Positions 42,949 through 52,809 are shown, numbered from the stretch's first letter. The stretch: DNA of 64,000 nucleotides from Bacillota bacterium (GCA_023460535.1 JAEWPV010000002.1:41664-105663); one strand, 5' to 3'. Numbers and translations: made by a program. The notes: generated from the sequence alone by a model not told the origin.

Positions 42949-44160
42949 ATGAACCGAGTACTGTACCGTGTAATGGGTATCATCGTATCCATTATCGTGC
43001 TCTTCTCTCTGGGCTACCAGATCTACAACAATATGCTAACACCTTACCGAACAGAAACCGCGTATGTGTATCTTCAGTCAGACTATGTCGCGGCTGACGG
43101 CCTCATCGTGCGCGATGAGCTGGTGCTTTGGCCGCAAAGTGACGGCGTAATCAGCTACCTGCGCGAGGACGGAGACAAGGTCTCGCTGTCCATGCCCGTT
43201 GCGCAGGTGTACCAAACCCAGCAGGACGCCGAGAATCAGACTGCAATTCAAAAGCTGGAGCAGGAGATTGCGCTGCTTGAGGAGGCGTCCGCCCCCGGTC
43301 GCGCGGATTACATCAATGCCGAGGTACTAAACGGGCAGATTAGCGACCGTCTTTCCCGAATTTCCCACGCTATCCAATCCCGCAACCTTTCGGGTCTGGA
43401 TACGGTCAAGACCGATTACCTGATGCTGCTTAACACGAGGCAGATTGCAACGGCGCGGGCAACGAACTTTAACGCGCGGATTACGCAGCTTAAGGATGAA
43501 GTGCAGTCGCTAAAAGGCGCTACCCAACAGCCCCTATCAACGGTAACCGCCCAGAAGCCGGGCTATTTTGTCGGTGCGGCGGATGGGTATGAAGAAACCC
43601 TGACCACCGCTCAGGCGAATGAACTGACGCCCTCAAAGATAAAGCAAATCATCGATACGCGCCCAAACACTGTTGTTGTGCCGGGTGCTGTGGGCAAGCT
43701 GATAACCGGGTTTGAATGGTTTTACTGCGCACTGGTTCGCGACGAGGATGCCGCGCGTTTTCGCAAAGGGCTAACGCTTTCGGTTACCTTCCCCTTTTTG
43801 TCTGGCATCGCGTACCCGGCACTTGTTACCGCAGTAACGCCGGAAGACGGCACCGGATACTCGACTGTGACCATGCGCATCAGCATCATGAACGCGGAGG
43901 TGTGCACCATGCGCACCCAAAAGTCCGAGATTTCATTTGCCTCTTACCGGGGACTAAAGGTTCGTGCTGACGCACTGCGGTTTCAGGACGGTGAGCCGGG
44001 GGTGTATGTGATAAATGGTGCGGGTGTTCGCTTTAAAAAGATCGACATCATCTTTTACGGCGACGGGTATGTGCTTTCGCGGCAACGAGAAGAGAAAGGG
44101 TATCTTGCCCTGTACGACGAAATGGTTATCGAAGGACGGGAGCTCGCACAAGGGGCATAG
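42949..44160 (+). CDS. HlyD-family (biotin-lipoyl-like) membrane adaptor protein
   Basis: A 403-residue protein with one N-terminal membrane helix (VMGIIVSIIVLFSLGYQIY) and an external part of adaptor type: lipoyl-like half-motifs near VAADGLIVRDE and DGVISYLREDGDKVS, a coiled-coil hairpin at about 95-190 (QTAIQKLEQEIALLEEA) and a C-terminal barrel. Such proteins in clostridia have no established role; a scaffold or transport adaptor at the membrane is plausible. ATG at 42949 has AAAGGTGG eight bases upstream. It lies between miaA and sepF; the strong promoters before sepF suggest it closes the preceding transcript. Confidence 0.8.
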   Translation: MNRVLYRVMGIIVSIIVLFSLGYQIYNNMLTPYRTETAYVYLQSDYVAADGLIVRDELVLWPQSDGVISYLREDGDKVSLSMPVAQVYQTQQDAENQTAIQKLEQEIALLEEASAPGRADYINAEVLNGQISDRLSRISHAIQSRNLSGLDTVKTDYLMLLNTRQIATARATNFNARITQLKDEVQSLKGATQQPLSTVTAQKPGYFVGAADGYEETLTTAQANELTPSKIKQIIDTRPNTVVVPGAVGKLITGFEWFYCALVRDEDAARFRKGLTLSVTFPFLSGIAYPALVTAVTPEDGTGYSTVTMRISIMNAEVCTMRTQKSEISFASYRGLKVRADALRFQDGEPGVYVINGAGVRFKKIDIIFYGDGYVLSRQREEKGYLALYDEMVIEGRELAQGA

Positions 44161-44278
44161 GACAATTGTACCAATCTGGCAAATCAAAGTCTGCATATTG
44201 GACAAGCCGGGCAAAATGCGGTACAATAGAATGCGTGTAAGGTCTATGTCTAATTTACAACTGTTCACAACATATTTG

Positions 44279-44307
44279 TTGACATCATGCGTAAAAAATT
44301 AGATAAT
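44279..44307 (+). promoter_or_regulatory. Promoter of the sepF-divIVA-ileS cluster
   Basis: -35 TTGACA (44279-44284), 17-bp spacer, -10 GATAAT (44302-44307). A second possible promoter lies just upstream (TTGGAC, 18 bp, TACAAT at 44222-44227), so the cluster may have tandem promoters. Confidence 0.7.
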
Positions 44308-44394
44308 AACAAGTAGAAAAGTGTGCCGGTATACCTGTGTTTCCGCTATCCTGTTGGCTGGATGATACATAATGAGCATTGGAGGGTTGGCTGT

Positions 44395-44832
44395 ATGAGC
44401 TTTATGGACAAATTCAAGAATATTATGGGTGTTCCCACCGAGGACTACGACTACGCCGAAGAAGAGATGCCCATCAGCAGAGCGGAGCATTCATCGCCGT
44501 CGATATATGAGGAGACGGGTTCCAAAAAGAATAAGGTAGTCAACATACACACCACAACACAGGTTCAGGTCGTACTGGTCAAGCCGGAGCGGTTTGATGA
44601 CGCAAGCTCTGTGGCCGACCATCTTAACGCAAAGCGCACCGTAGTGCTTAACCTAGAATCGGCCAACAAAGACGTTTCCCGCCGTATGATCGACTTTTTA
44701 AGCGGAGTAGCCTATGCAAACAACGGGCAGATAAAACGGGTTGCAAACAGCACCTTTATTATTACGCCCTATAACGTTGACATCATGGGCGACCTGCTTG
44801 ACGAGCTTGAGAGCAGCGGCGTGTTTTACTAA
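44395..44832 (+). CDS. sepF: Cell division protein SepF
   Basis: Cytoplasmic protein of 145 residues that tethers FtsZ filaments to the membrane in Gram-positive bacteria. It starts with an amphipathic membrane-binding helix (MSFMDKFKNIMGV), a disordered acidic linker, and the SepF core from about residue 50 (VVLVKPERFDDASSVADHL, VVLNLESANKDVSRRMIDFL, FLSGVAYANNGQIKRVANST, each in part). ATG at 44395 behind GGAGGG; longer frames lack a ribosome binding site. First gene of the sepF - ylmH - divIVA - ileS - lspA - rluD cluster. Confidence 0.95.
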   Translation: MSFMDKFKNIMGVPTEDYDYAEEEMPISRAEHSSPSIYEETGSKKNKVVNIHTTTQVQVVLVKPERFDDASSVADHLNAKRTVVLNLESANKDVSRRMIDFLSGVAYANNGQIKRVANSTFIITPYNVDIMGDLLDELESSGVFY

Positions 44833-44843
44833 TATAGATTATT

Positions 44844-45602
44844 ATGAATCTATCTTCCGAGCAGGAAAAGCTGCTGGCTGCAAGAGTAGCCGATGCGTTG
44901 CATAGCGCACAAAACAGACATCAAACAAAGTATATTGGTTTTTTAGGCGAGCATGAAGCTGCAGCCGCAGCGGACATGGTACGAAGCCGACGCCACACCG
45001 CCTACCGTTTGTTTGGCGGGTACAAGGGCGCGGCACGCGTTTTTCTGGGCGTTTATTCGCAGTATGACGAGCAGCTAGACCAGGACTTTCCTATTTCGCC
45101 CATCACAGTATTGTTCCGTAAGACGGACACGCTGACACACCGCGATTTTTTGGGGGCACTGCTTGCGCTTGGGCTTAGCCGTGACAGCGTGGGTGATATC
45201 TTAATCAGCGAGGGTGCAGCGGTTGTGTTTGCAACCCAACCGTGCGCGCAACTTGCCGCAAGCGAGCTTACCAAGGTTGGCTCGGTTGGTGTTCAGGTTT
45301 TAAGCGGCATCACAGTGCCGATAGAAGCGAAAAGGGAGTTCGAAGCAATCGAGGGTTCTGTTGCCTCGCTGCGGTTGGATTGCATGGTGGCACTTGTCAC
45401 AAGGTTAAGCCGCGAACGATCATCAGCGCTCATCACTTCCGGCATGGTGGGTATAAACGGAAGACAGATAGACAATATTTCGTATAAGCTCTCAGCCGGC
45501 GATTCCTTTTCCGTCAGAGGGTACGGAAAATTTTTATTTTCAGAGGTAAACGCCGTTACCCGTAAGGGTAAACAACGAGTTACGGTGCAAAAATATAAAT
45601 AA
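44844..45602 (+). CDS. ylmH: YlmH-family S4-domain RNA-binding protein
   Basis: A 252-residue protein with an N-terminal YlmH domain and a C-terminal S4 RNA-binding domain (LDCMVALVTRLSRERSSALI, GMVGINGRQIDNISYKLSAGD, first parts). Homologues sit in the division cluster and YlmH has been tied to rescue of stalled large ribosomal subunits. It lies 11 bases behind sepF. The usual ylmG (YggT) gene between sepF and ylmH is absent here. Start ATG at 44844. Confidence 0.92.
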   Translation: MNLSSEQEKLLAARVADALHSAQNRHQTKYIGFLGEHEAAAAADMVRSRRHTAYRLFGGYKGAARVFLGVYSQYDEQLDQDFPISPITVLFRKTDTLTHRDFLGALLALGLSRDSVGDILISEGAAVVFATQPCAQLAASELTKVGSVGVQVLSGITVPIEAKREFEAIEGSVASLRLDCMVALVTRLSRERSSALITSGMVGINGRQIDNISYKLSAGDSFSVRGYGKFLFSEVNAVTRKGKQRVTVQKYK

Positions 45603-45628
45603 AGCAGAGAAGCAGGGAGGTTTGCGCG

Positions 45629-46561
45629 ATGCTTTCACCGGGGGATATCAACACCAAAAAGTTTGAAAAATCAGCATTCGGCTACCGGATTGATGATGTA
45701 GACCAGTATTTAACAACGGTGGCAGAGGAGTATGCCAAGGTACTGCATGAAAACGACGAACTTGAGAAAAAGATTGTGGTATTGGCGGACAAGCTTGAGG
45801 AATATAGGGAGCAGGAGTCCAGCCTGAGTGCCGCATTGCTTGGCGCGCAGCGTATGGGCGACAAGCTCATTACCGAGTCCAAGGAACAGGTCACAAAGAT
45901 TATCGGCGAGGCGAATGCCCGCGCAGCAAAGATTATTGAAAACGCGCAGCGTGAGGTATCCAGGGAGCGCGTCGAGCTGGTGCGCGTGCAGCAGGAGATT
46001 GCTACGTTTAAGAACAGGTTGCTTGCCATGTATACCTCGCAGATGGATATGATTAAGGCGTTGCCGGACGCCGACCGCTCAAGACAAGAGCAGCCCGCAG
46101 CGCAGCCGCAGCAGGATAAGTCCTCGCGGTTTGTATACAACGATGTGCTGGAGGCTGAGAAAGTAAAGCCGGTAGAACAGCCCGAGCCCGAGCGTATGAC
46201 GTTTGAGGATACGCCCGAAGAGATTTTTACCGAGCCTGCAAAGCACTATGCTTCCGAGCAAGAGCAGCCCAAATACGCGCAGCCTGAGCCACAGCGCCCG
46301 GTTAGTGCACCCAAGGGGTTCGTGCCTAATCTCGACGACGACGAGATTGCCGAAAGCCCGTATCATGCGCCGCCTGCAAACCCAGCCAAGACCAAAAAGC
46401 CCGTCTTTGGCATCGATATTCCGTTTGAGGAGAATGCAGGAGACGACATTCCGCTCGCCGCAGACCCGTCCTCTTCCCGTTTTGGAGAGCTTAAGTTCGG
46501 CGCGGGCTACGACTTAAACCGCGACGGCGGCTTTGGATCGGGTAAACGAAAAAAGAGATAG
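45629..46561 (+). CDS. divIVA: DivIVA domain protein
   Basis: Coiled-coil protein of 310 residues that senses negatively curved membrane at poles and septa. The N-terminal DivIVA signature is clear (LSPGDINTKKFEKSAFGYR then DDVDQYL), with coiled coil to about 140 (GEANARAAKIIENAQREVSR). The C-terminal half is a disordered Pro/Glu/Gln-rich tail (QPEPERMTFEDTPEEIF), longer than in Bacillus, ending KRKKR. ATG at 45629 behind GGGAGG. It recruits partners for division, chromosome anchoring or wall growth. Confidence 0.93.
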   Translation: MLSPGDINTKKFEKSAFGYRIDDVDQYLTTVAEEYAKVLHENDELEKKIVVLADKLEEYREQESSLSAALLGAQRMGDKLITESKEQVTKIIGEANARAAKIIENAQREVSRERVELVRVQQEIATFKNRLLAMYTSQMDMIKALPDADRSRQEQPAAQPQQDKSSRFVYNDVLEAEKVKPVEQPEPERMTFEDTPEEIFTEPAKHYASEQEQPKYAQPEPQRPVSAPKGFVPNLDDDEIAESPYHAPPANPAKTKKPVFGIDIPFEENAGDDIPLAADPSSSRFGELKFGAGYDLNRDGGFGSGKRKKR

Positions 46562-46620
46562 GGGCTAACTGACAAACTTTATTCAGGAGCTTCGTAGACT
46601 TTTAAGGGGAGAAGTAGTAA

Positions 46621-49413
46621 ATGCCACAGGATTACAACGGCACATTAAACCTGCCGAAGACCGAGTTTTCTATGAGAGCGGGTTTGCCGCAAAGAGAGCC
46701 CGAGATGCTCAAGCAGATGGAGGAGCAGGGGCTGTACTACAAGATGGTGGAACGCAATGAGGGCAAGCCCCTCTACGTTCTGCACGACGGACCGCCCTAC
46801 GCGAACGGCGACATTCATCTTGGCACGGCGCTTAATAAGGTGCTTAAGGATATTATTGTAAAGTACAAAAATATGGCCGGCTTTCAGTCGCCCTACGTAC
46901 CGGGCTGGGATACCCATGGTCTGCCGATTGAGCTTAAGGCGATGAAGAAGATCGGCGCCGCCAACATCGGCTCGCCCGTGGAGCTGCGCCGCCACTGCCG
47001 CGAGTTTGCGCTGGGGTACATGGAAAACCAGAAGACTCAGTTCAAACGCCTCGGCGTTTTGGGCGATTACAACAACCCCTATCTGACACTGACCGCCGAT
47101 TTCGAGGCAAAACAGATTGAAGTCTTTGGAGAGATGGCCAAAAAGGGCTATATCTACAAGGGCTTAAAGCCCGTTTATTGGTGCCCCGAGTGCAAAACGG
47201 CGCTCGCCGAAGCAGAGATTGAATATGCGGAGGATCCGTGCTATTCCATCTATGTCAAATTTGCTGTAAAAAGCGATAACGGTGCGCTTGCGCGTATGGG
47301 TGCCGACATTAAGAACACCTACTTCGTCATCTGGACCACCACCACATGGACGTTGCCCGGCAACGTAGCTATCTGCCTGGGGCCGGAGTACGAGTACGCT
47401 GTTGCCAAGGCGGGCGACGAATGCTATGTGATGGCAAAAGAGCTGATTCCCGCCGCGATGAAGGCGGCAAAGATAGCAGATTACGAAATTCTGCCCGTTA
47501 CCGTTTCCGGTAAGGAGCTGGAGCATACCGTTGCTGTACACCCGTTTCTTGATCGCGACTCGCTGATTATTGTAGGCGACCATGTTACGCTAGAAAGCGG
47601 AACCGGTTGCGTACACACAGCGCCCGGTCACGGTGTAGAGGACTTTGAGGTTTGCCGTAACTACCCCGAGCTGCCCATCGTGGTTCCGGTGGATTCGCTG
47701 GGCATATTGACCGAGGAGGCGGGCGAGTTCGCAGGACTTGCCACCGACGACGCCAACAAAAAGATTGCCGCAAAGCTAGAGCAGACGGGTAACCTGTTTG
47801 CCATTGAGAAGATTATTCACCAGTACCCGCACTGCTGGCGCTGCAAAAGCCCCATCCTGTTCCGTGCCACCGAACAATGGTTCTGCTCGGTAGACGGGTT
47901 TAAGGAGGATGCGGTAAACGCCATCCGTTCTGTGGAGTGGATTCCCGCATGGGGCGAAGGGCGCATCGAGAACATGGTGCGTGACCGCAGCGACTGGTGC
48001 ATCTCGCGTCAGCGTACCTGGGGCGTACCCATCCCGATTTTTTACTGCGCCGACTGCAAAAAATACGTAGTCAATGACACGAGCATCAAGGCGGTCTCTG
48101 CGTTGTTTGCCAAGGAAGGATCCGACGCGTGGTACACCCATGACGCGATGGAGATTCTGCCCGACGATTTTGCCTGCCCCCACTGCGGCGGCAAGCATTT
48201 CACAAAAGAAAACGACATCATGGACGTTTGGTTTGATTCGGGTGTCTCCCATGCCGCCGTGCTGATGCAGCGCGATAACCTACACTGGCCCGCCGACCTT
48301 TACTTAGAGGGTGCCGACCAGTACCGCGGATGGTTCCAATCCTCGCTGCTTACGTCGGTTGCGTGGAAGGGCGTTGCCCCCTATAAGGCGGTCTGCACCC
48401 ACGGCTGGGTAGTAGACGGCGAGGGCCGCAAGATGAGCAAGTCGCTCGGCAACGGCATCGCTCCCGAGGATATCGTCAAGGAATACGGCGCCGACATCCT
48501 GCGCCTGTGGGTGGCATCCTCCGACTATCACGCGGATATCCGCATTTCTAAGGACATCTTAAAGCAGCTTTCCGAGGGCTACCGCAAGATTCGCAACACC
48601 GCCCGCTACATCCTTGGCAACCTGTATGATTTTGCCCCCGATACCGACGCCGTTGCATACGACGAGCTGACCGAGCTGGACCGCTGGGCGCTCATGCGAC
48701 TGGACGAGGTGATTAGAAAGACGCTCGACGCGTACAATCGCTTCGAGTTTCATATCGTATACCATACGCTCCACAACTTCTGTGTGGTGGATATGTCCAA
48801 CTTCTACCTGGACGTAATAAAGGATCGCCTGTATGTGGAGGCGGCAACAAGCAAAGCGCGCCGTTGTGCCCAGACCGCGATGCACCTGATTCTCAGTGCG
48901 CTTACCCGCCTGCTTGCGCCTGTGTTGGCCTACACGGCAGATGAGATTTGGAGCTTTATGCCCCAGAGTAAGGCGTATGACAAGGGCAGCGTGCTGTTTA
49001 ACGACATGCCGGCGCCCGTGCGCGACAGCTACGACCCCGCTTTTGTAGAAAAGTGGGCAAAGATAAGCCTGCTGCACGACGATGTAAAGAAGGAGCTGGA
49101 AAATCTTCGCGCCCAGAAGATTATCGGAAAATCCCTAGACGCGAAGCTGACGCTGTATGCCACCGGCGACGCGTACGATTTCGTACGGTCCGTAAAGGAT
49201 ATCCTGCCTACCATCTTCATCGTTTCCCAGGTGGAGGTTGTAAACGGTGAGGGCGGTGAGATGAAGGGCGAGTTTGAGGGCGTTACCGTCACCGCAGAAA
49301 AGGCAAGCGGCGGCACCTGCGTGCGCTGTCTTACTCACAGCGAAACGGTGGGCGATGACGAACAGAACCCGGAAATCTGTGTGCGCTGCCGCGATATTGT
49401 TAAGACCCTATAA
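46621..49413 (+). CDS. ileS: Isoleucyl-tRNA synthetase
   Basis: Class I aminoacyl-tRNA synthetase of 930 residues that charges tRNA-Ile and edits valine. HIGH motif appears as HLGT (66-69) in YANGDIHLGTALNKVLKDI, KMSKS at 604-608, the CP1 editing domain between them (TTTTWTLPGNVAICL, HTAPGHGVEDFEV), the WFQSSLLT motif, and a C-terminal zinc-binding tail (CVRCLTHSE ... CVRC). No T-box leader precedes it: the gap to divIVA is 59 bases, so it depends on the cluster promoter. Terminator at 49431. Confidence 0.97.
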   Translation: MPQDYNGTLNLPKTEFSMRAGLPQREPEMLKQMEEQGLYYKMVERNEGKPLYVLHDGPPYANGDIHLGTALNKVLKDIIVKYKNMAGFQSPYVPGWDTHGLPIELKAMKKIGAANIGSPVELRRHCREFALGYMENQKTQFKRLGVLGDYNNPYLTLTADFEAKQIEVFGEMAKKGYIYKGLKPVYWCPECKTALAEAEIEYAEDPCYSIYVKFAVKSDNGALARMGADIKNTYFVIWTTTTWTLPGNVAICLGPEYEYAVAKAGDECYVMAKELIPAAMKAAKIADYEILPVTVSGKELEHTVAVHPFLDRDSLIIVGDHVTLESGTGCVHTAPGHGVEDFEVCRNYPELPIVVPVDSLGILTEEAGEFAGLATDDANKKIAAKLEQTGNLFAIEKIIHQYPHCWRCKSPILFRATEQWFCSVDGFKEDAVNAIRSVEWIPAWGEGRIENMVRDRSDWCISRQRTWGVPIPIFYCADCKKYVVNDTSIKAVSALFAKEGSDAWYTHDAMEILPDDFACPHCGGKHFTKENDIMDVWFDSGVSHAAVLMQRDNLHWPADLYLEGADQYRGWFQSSLLTSVAWKGVAPYKAVCTHGWVVDGEGRKMSKSLGNGIAPEDIVKEYGADILRLWVASSDYHADIRISKDILKQLSEGYRKIRNTARYILGNLYDFAPDTDAVAYDELTELDRWALMRLDEVIRKTLDAYNRFEFHIVYHTLHNFCVVDMSNFYLDVIKDRLYVEAATSKARRCAQTAMHLILSALTRLLAPVLAYTADEIWSFMPQSKAYDKGSVLFNDMPAPVRDSYDPAFVEKWAKISLLHDDVKKELENLRAQKIIGKSLDAKLTLYATGDAYDFVRSVKDILPTIFIVSQVEVVNGEGGEMKGEFEGVTVTAEKASGGTCVRCLTHSETVGDDEQNPEICVRCRDIVKTL

Positions 49414-49430
49414 CCTAATAGGCATACTTG

Positions 49431-49470
49431 TTACGCGAAAAGCGGTGTCCCCGTTTTTCGCGTAAGGTTT
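49431..49470 (+). terminator. Hairpin behind ileS
   Basis: TTACGCGAAAA pairs with TTTTCGCGTAA over a 13-base loop that can pair further (GCGG/CCCC region). The T-run after the stem is poor, so some readthrough into lspA is likely. Confidence 0.6.
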
Positions 49471-49525
49471 GTACCTGGCGGATAAGACCGCGGACACAAC
49501 GTCATGACAGTTTTTCGGAGGGAAT

Positions 49526-50038
49526 ATGATTATTTATTTTGCGCTTGTCTCGGCGGTTTTGCTGGTGGCGGCAGACCAGCTGATTAAATATCTGGTTCTT
49601 GAGAACCTGACAAAGGTTGCCACCCTGCCTTTGATTGACGGAGTACTTCACCTAACCTATGTGGAGAACCGGGGCGCTGCGTTTGGCATATTTCAGGGTC
49701 AGCGCTGGATCTTAATCGGGGTGACCGCACTCGTTTTGCTTGCCGCTATCGTATTCTTGCTTAGCGGTAAACTGACAGAACGCCTAATGATATGGGGCGT
49801 CGCACTCATCATTTCGGGAGGAATCGGCAACCTGATTGACCGCATCGCCCGCGGCTTTGTGGTGGATTATGTCGATTTTCGCCTAATCAATTTTTACGTG
49901 TTCAATCTGGCGGATGCCTGTGTGTGTATCGGAGTCGGTCTGGTCATGTTGTATCTCCTGTTTATCGAGCCGATGAAGGCGAAGCGGGCAAAGCAGACAG
50001 ATACGATTGAGGTTGGTGAATCCGGTGAGCAGGTCTGA
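49526..50038 (+). CDS. lspA: Lipoprotein signal peptidase II
   Basis: Membrane aspartic protease of 170 residues that removes signal peptides from diacylglyceryl lipoproteins, such as the LRR, DUF187 and FMN-binding lipoproteins in this window. Four helices, the conserved VENRGAAFGIF segment and the two catalytic aspartates in GNLIDRI and FNLADAC. ATG at 49526 behind TCGGAGGG. The next gene rluD begins inside its 3' end. Confidence 0.97.
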   Translation: MIIYFALVSAVLLVAADQLIKYLVLENLTKVATLPLIDGVLHLTYVENRGAAFGIFQGQRWILIGVTALVLLAAIVFLLSGKLTERLMIWGVALIISGGIGNLIDRIARGFVVDYVDFRLINFYVFNLADACVCIGVGLVMLYLLFIEPMKAKRAKQTDTIEVGESGEQV

Positions 50039-50948
50039 ACGCCTTATCGTGGGTGAAGAATACGCTGATACGCGACTCGATGCCTTTTTGCGTACCGTTC
50101 TGCCCGAACTGTCGCGTTCTCAGGCGCAAAAACTCATTGACGAGCGCATGGTAACGGTAAACGGAATGCAGCAAAGTAAAAACCATAAGCTGTCCGTGGG
50201 CAGCACGGTGCAGGTTAACATTCCGGACGCAGTGGAGCCAACCGCGCAGGCGGAGAATATCCCGCTTAGCATCCTGTTTGAGGATGACGACATTATTGTA
50301 GTGGATAAGCCAAAGGGGATGGTGGTGCACCCGGCTGCGGGCAACCATACCGGAACACTGGTGAATGCCCTTTTGCACCACTGCGGGGATAGCCTGTCCG
50401 GGATTAACGGCGTAGCCCGCCCCGGTATTGTTCACCGCATTGATAAAGACACCAGCGGCATTCTGATGGTGGCAAAAAACGACCGTGCGCACCGATCGCT
50501 TGCGGCACAGATAAAAGAGCACTCGTTTGTGCGTGAGTACGAAACGGTGGTCTACGGCAAGCTTCCCCATGATGTGGGCAAAATAGATGCATCCATCGGG
50601 CGGCACCCTGTACATCGCAAAAAGATGGCAGTGACGGAGAAAAACGCAAAGAGTGCTGTGACCCATTACCGGGTGCTTACGCGCTACTCCGGCTTTACCC
50701 ACACCGCCGTACGGCTGGAGACGGGCAGAACCCACCAAATCCGCGTGCATATGGCGTACATCGGTCACCCCGTAGCGGGGGATGCGGTATATGGTCCCGC
50801 AAAGCCGATTAAAGAGCTGCAGGGTCAGTGCCTGCATGCAAAAATCCTCGGCTTTGAACACCCGACAACCGGCAAGTGGATGATATTTGAAAGCGAGCTG
50901 CCGTCGTACTTTACTGCTTTTTTGGATAAACTCGGTCGCATGGAATGA
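50025..50948 (+). CDS. rluD: RluD-type 23S rRNA pseudouridine synthase
   Basis: Isomerises uridines to pseudouridine in 23S rRNA (RluD type). About 307 residues: an N-terminal S4 domain (RLDAFLRTVLPELSRSQAQK, DERMVTVNG) and the catalytic domain with the RIDKDTSGILMVAKND motif holding the catalytic Asp, plus the closing LETGRTHQIRVHMA motif. Start is uncertain: GTG at 50025 (14-base overlap with lspA) is chosen; GTG 50016 and TTG 50007 are alternatives in the same frame. Its position behind lspA matches the Bacillus ylyB arrangement. Confidence 0.93.
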   Translation: MSRSERLIVGEEYADTRLDAFLRTVLPELSRSQAQKLIDERMVTVNGMQQSKNHKLSVGSTVQVNIPDAVEPTAQAENIPLSILFEDDDIIVVDKPKGMVVHPAAGNHTGTLVNALLHHCGDSLSGINGVARPGIVHRIDKDTSGILMVAKNDRAHRSLAAQIKEHSFVREYETVVYGKLPHDVGKIDASIGRHPVHRKKMAVTEKNAKSAVTHYRVLTRYSGFTHTAVRLETGRTHQIRVHMAYIGHPVAGDAVYGPAKPIKELQGQCLHAKILGFEHPTTGKWMIFESELPSYFTAFLDKLGRME

Positions 50949-51039
50949 CGCTGTTGCATTTGTGCAGACACAACTTTTTTCATTTAAGAATCGGGTCTTG
51001 CGTTTTAAGGCAGGACAGGAAGGGCTGGACGATACCATC

Positions 51040-51864
51040 ATGTCAAAACGCATCTCGGACTTTTTGCTGGTAACCGATTTGGATCAGACCCTGCTAGACG
51101 GCGAAAATGGCATCCCCAAGCGCAACCTTCTCGCCATTGAGCGATTTCGCAAAGCGGGGGGCAGGTTTACCATCGCAACCGGCAGAAGCATTGAATCCGC
51201 CCGTAGGGTAATACAAGGGCTTGGCATAGATACCCCCGCCGTCTTGAACAACGGTTCGGTGGTGTACGACTACAAAACAGAGCAGATATTGTTACAGCAT
51301 CGGCTGCCCGACAGCATCAAGCAGATTGCCTACGACCTGCTCGATCGCTTCCCCTCCGCGGGCGGTGAGGCATTTTCGGGGCGGGACGTGTACATACTAC
51401 AGTACAACGACTTTATTCACATGCATATTCAGCTGGAGGGTTTTCCGTTTCTTGAGGCACTGCGTGGCACTCCCACCTCCGAGTGGACAAAGGTGCTGTT
51501 CGCCGATTCACCGGAGGTTATTTTGCATATGAGCCGCTACGCCGCCGAACTGCAAGGGGTGGACGCGCGGTTTGTGATGTCCTCACCCAGCTATCTCGAA
51601 ATACTGCCACAATCGGCGAACAAGGGAACCGGGCTTGTACATCTGGCAAAGATTTTGGGCATAGCCAAAGAAAACACCGCCGCAATCGGGGATTATTACA
51701 ACGACGCGGAGATGATACAAGCGGCAGGCATCGGCGCGTTTGCAGAAAATGCCCCAGACGACTTAAAGAAGACGGCGGATATCGTCGTCGGTCAATGCAA
51801 AGACGGCGCAGTCGCCGACCTGATTGAATACATCGAGACCCTATGCAGTCCTGTGCATCAATAA
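51040..51864 (+). CDS. HAD superfamily hydrolase (Cof-type, class IIB)
   Basis: A 274-residue phosphatase. Motif I is DLDQTLLDGENGI with the nucleophile and acid Asp, motif II lies in the TIATGRSIE segment, motif III Lys in ANKGTGLVHLAKI and motif IV is IGDYYNDAEMI. The cap domain between motifs II and III puts it in the Cof/YbjI-type group that dephosphorylates sugar phosphates or flavin/pyridoxal phosphates; the substrate cannot be told. ATG at 51040; its ribosome binding site is weak. It follows rluD after 91 bases. Confidence 0.9.
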   Translation: MSKRISDFLLVTDLDQTLLDGENGIPKRNLLAIERFRKAGGRFTIATGRSIESARRVIQGLGIDTPAVLNNGSVVYDYKTEQILLQHRLPDSIKQIAYDLLDRFPSAGGEAFSGRDVYILQYNDFIHMHIQLEGFPFLEALRGTPTSEWTKVLFADSPEVILHMSRYAAELQGVDARFVMSSPSYLEILPQSANKGTGLVHLAKILGIAKENTAAIGDYYNDAEMIQAAGIGAFAENAPDDLKKTADIVVGQCKDGAVADLIEYIETLCSPVHQ

Positions 51865-51966
51865 AGTTGCCCTAACCCATACCTCAAATAACTAAGCGAG
51901 AAGCATTGCCGTTATACTGCATATAGGCGGTTAACATAATTGAACATAACGGAGGTAGACAAACAA

Positions 51967-52809
51967 ATGGATGCCAGTAAAAAATTAAGGCTAAAGCAGC
52001 TTGCCTGCAAGGTCAGAATGGGTGCAATCGAAGGCACCTTTCACGCAAAGAGCGGACACCCCGGCGGCTCACTGTCGGTTGCCGATGTGCTGACCTACCT
52101 GTATTTCGAGGAGCTTCGTATCGATCCGGAACAACCCGACAAGCCCGACCGCGACCGCTTTGTACTCTCGAAGGGTCACTGCGCGCCGGGGCTCTACTCG
52201 GTGCTTTCATTGCGCGGCTTTTTCCCAGCAGAAGAGATTAAGCGGCTAAGAAAGCCCCACGCCATGCTGCAGGGGCACCCCGAGATGAAGGGCACCCCCG
52301 GTGTGGACATGACCACCGGCTCTCTGGGGCAGGGCATCTCCGCCGCGTGCGGCATGGCAGTCTCTGCTAAGATGTTCGGCGACAGCTACCGCGTGTATGC
52401 GGTGCTGGGTGACGGCGAGCTTCAGGAGGGTCAGGTTTGGGAAGCGCTGATGCTCTCTGCGCACAGAAAGCTTGATAACCTGTGCGTGTTTGTCGACAAC
52501 AACAACCTGCAGATTGACGGCACGGTGGAGGAGGTTTGCTCCCCCTACCCAATCCCCGACAAGTTTAAGGCGTTCGGTTTCCACGTAATCGAGGTAAATG
52601 CACACTGCTTTGATGAGATTGATGCCGCGGTCAAAGAGGCGAAAACCATTAAAGACAAGCCTACTGCAATCATCTGCAGCTCGGTTAAGGGTAAGGGCGT
52701 GACGTTTATGGAAAACAACGTGCACTGGCACGGCACCGCCCCCAATGCAGAGCAGTATGAGCAAGCAATGGCAGAACTGGGCGCCGCGCTTGCCGCTTTG
52801 CAGGCATAA
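51967..52809 (+). CDS. Transketolase, N-terminal subunit
   Basis: The TPP-binding half of a split transketolase, 280 residues. Visible motifs: KSGHPGGSLSVADVL, FVLSKGHCAPGLY, the TPP signature GDGELQEGQVWEAL and NN.LQIDGTVEEV. Acts in the non-oxidative pentose phosphate pathway with the C-terminal subunit encoded 40 bases downstream. ATG at 51967 is chosen, with GGAGG eleven bases before it; a TTG at 51940 lies upstream of the ribosome binding site. Split transketolases are common in clostridia and archaea. Confidence 0.95.
   Translation: MDASKKLRLKQLACKVRMGAIEGTFHAKSGHPGGSLSVADVLTYLYFEELRIDPEQPDKPDRDRFVLSKGHCAPGLYSVLSLRGFFPAEEIKRLRKPHAMLQGHPEMKGTPGVDMTTGSLGQGISAACGMAVSAKMFGDSYRVYAVLGDGELQEGQVWEALMLSAHRKLDNLCVFVDNNNLQIDGTVEEVCSPYPIPDKFKAFGFHVIEVNAHCFDEIDAAVKEAKTIKDKPTAIICSSVKGKGVTFMENNVHWHGTAPNAEQYEQAMAELGAALAALQA

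Noticed and set aside
46562..46620. Possible T-box leader before ileS
   Set aside because: Only 59 bases separate divIVA and ileS; no specifier loop, T-box sequence or terminator is present.
49962..51053. 363-codon open frame on the minus strand opposite lspA, rluD and the start of the HAD gene
   Set aside because: It lies antisense to clear conserved genes and has no domain-like sequence; long shadow frames are common in this composition.
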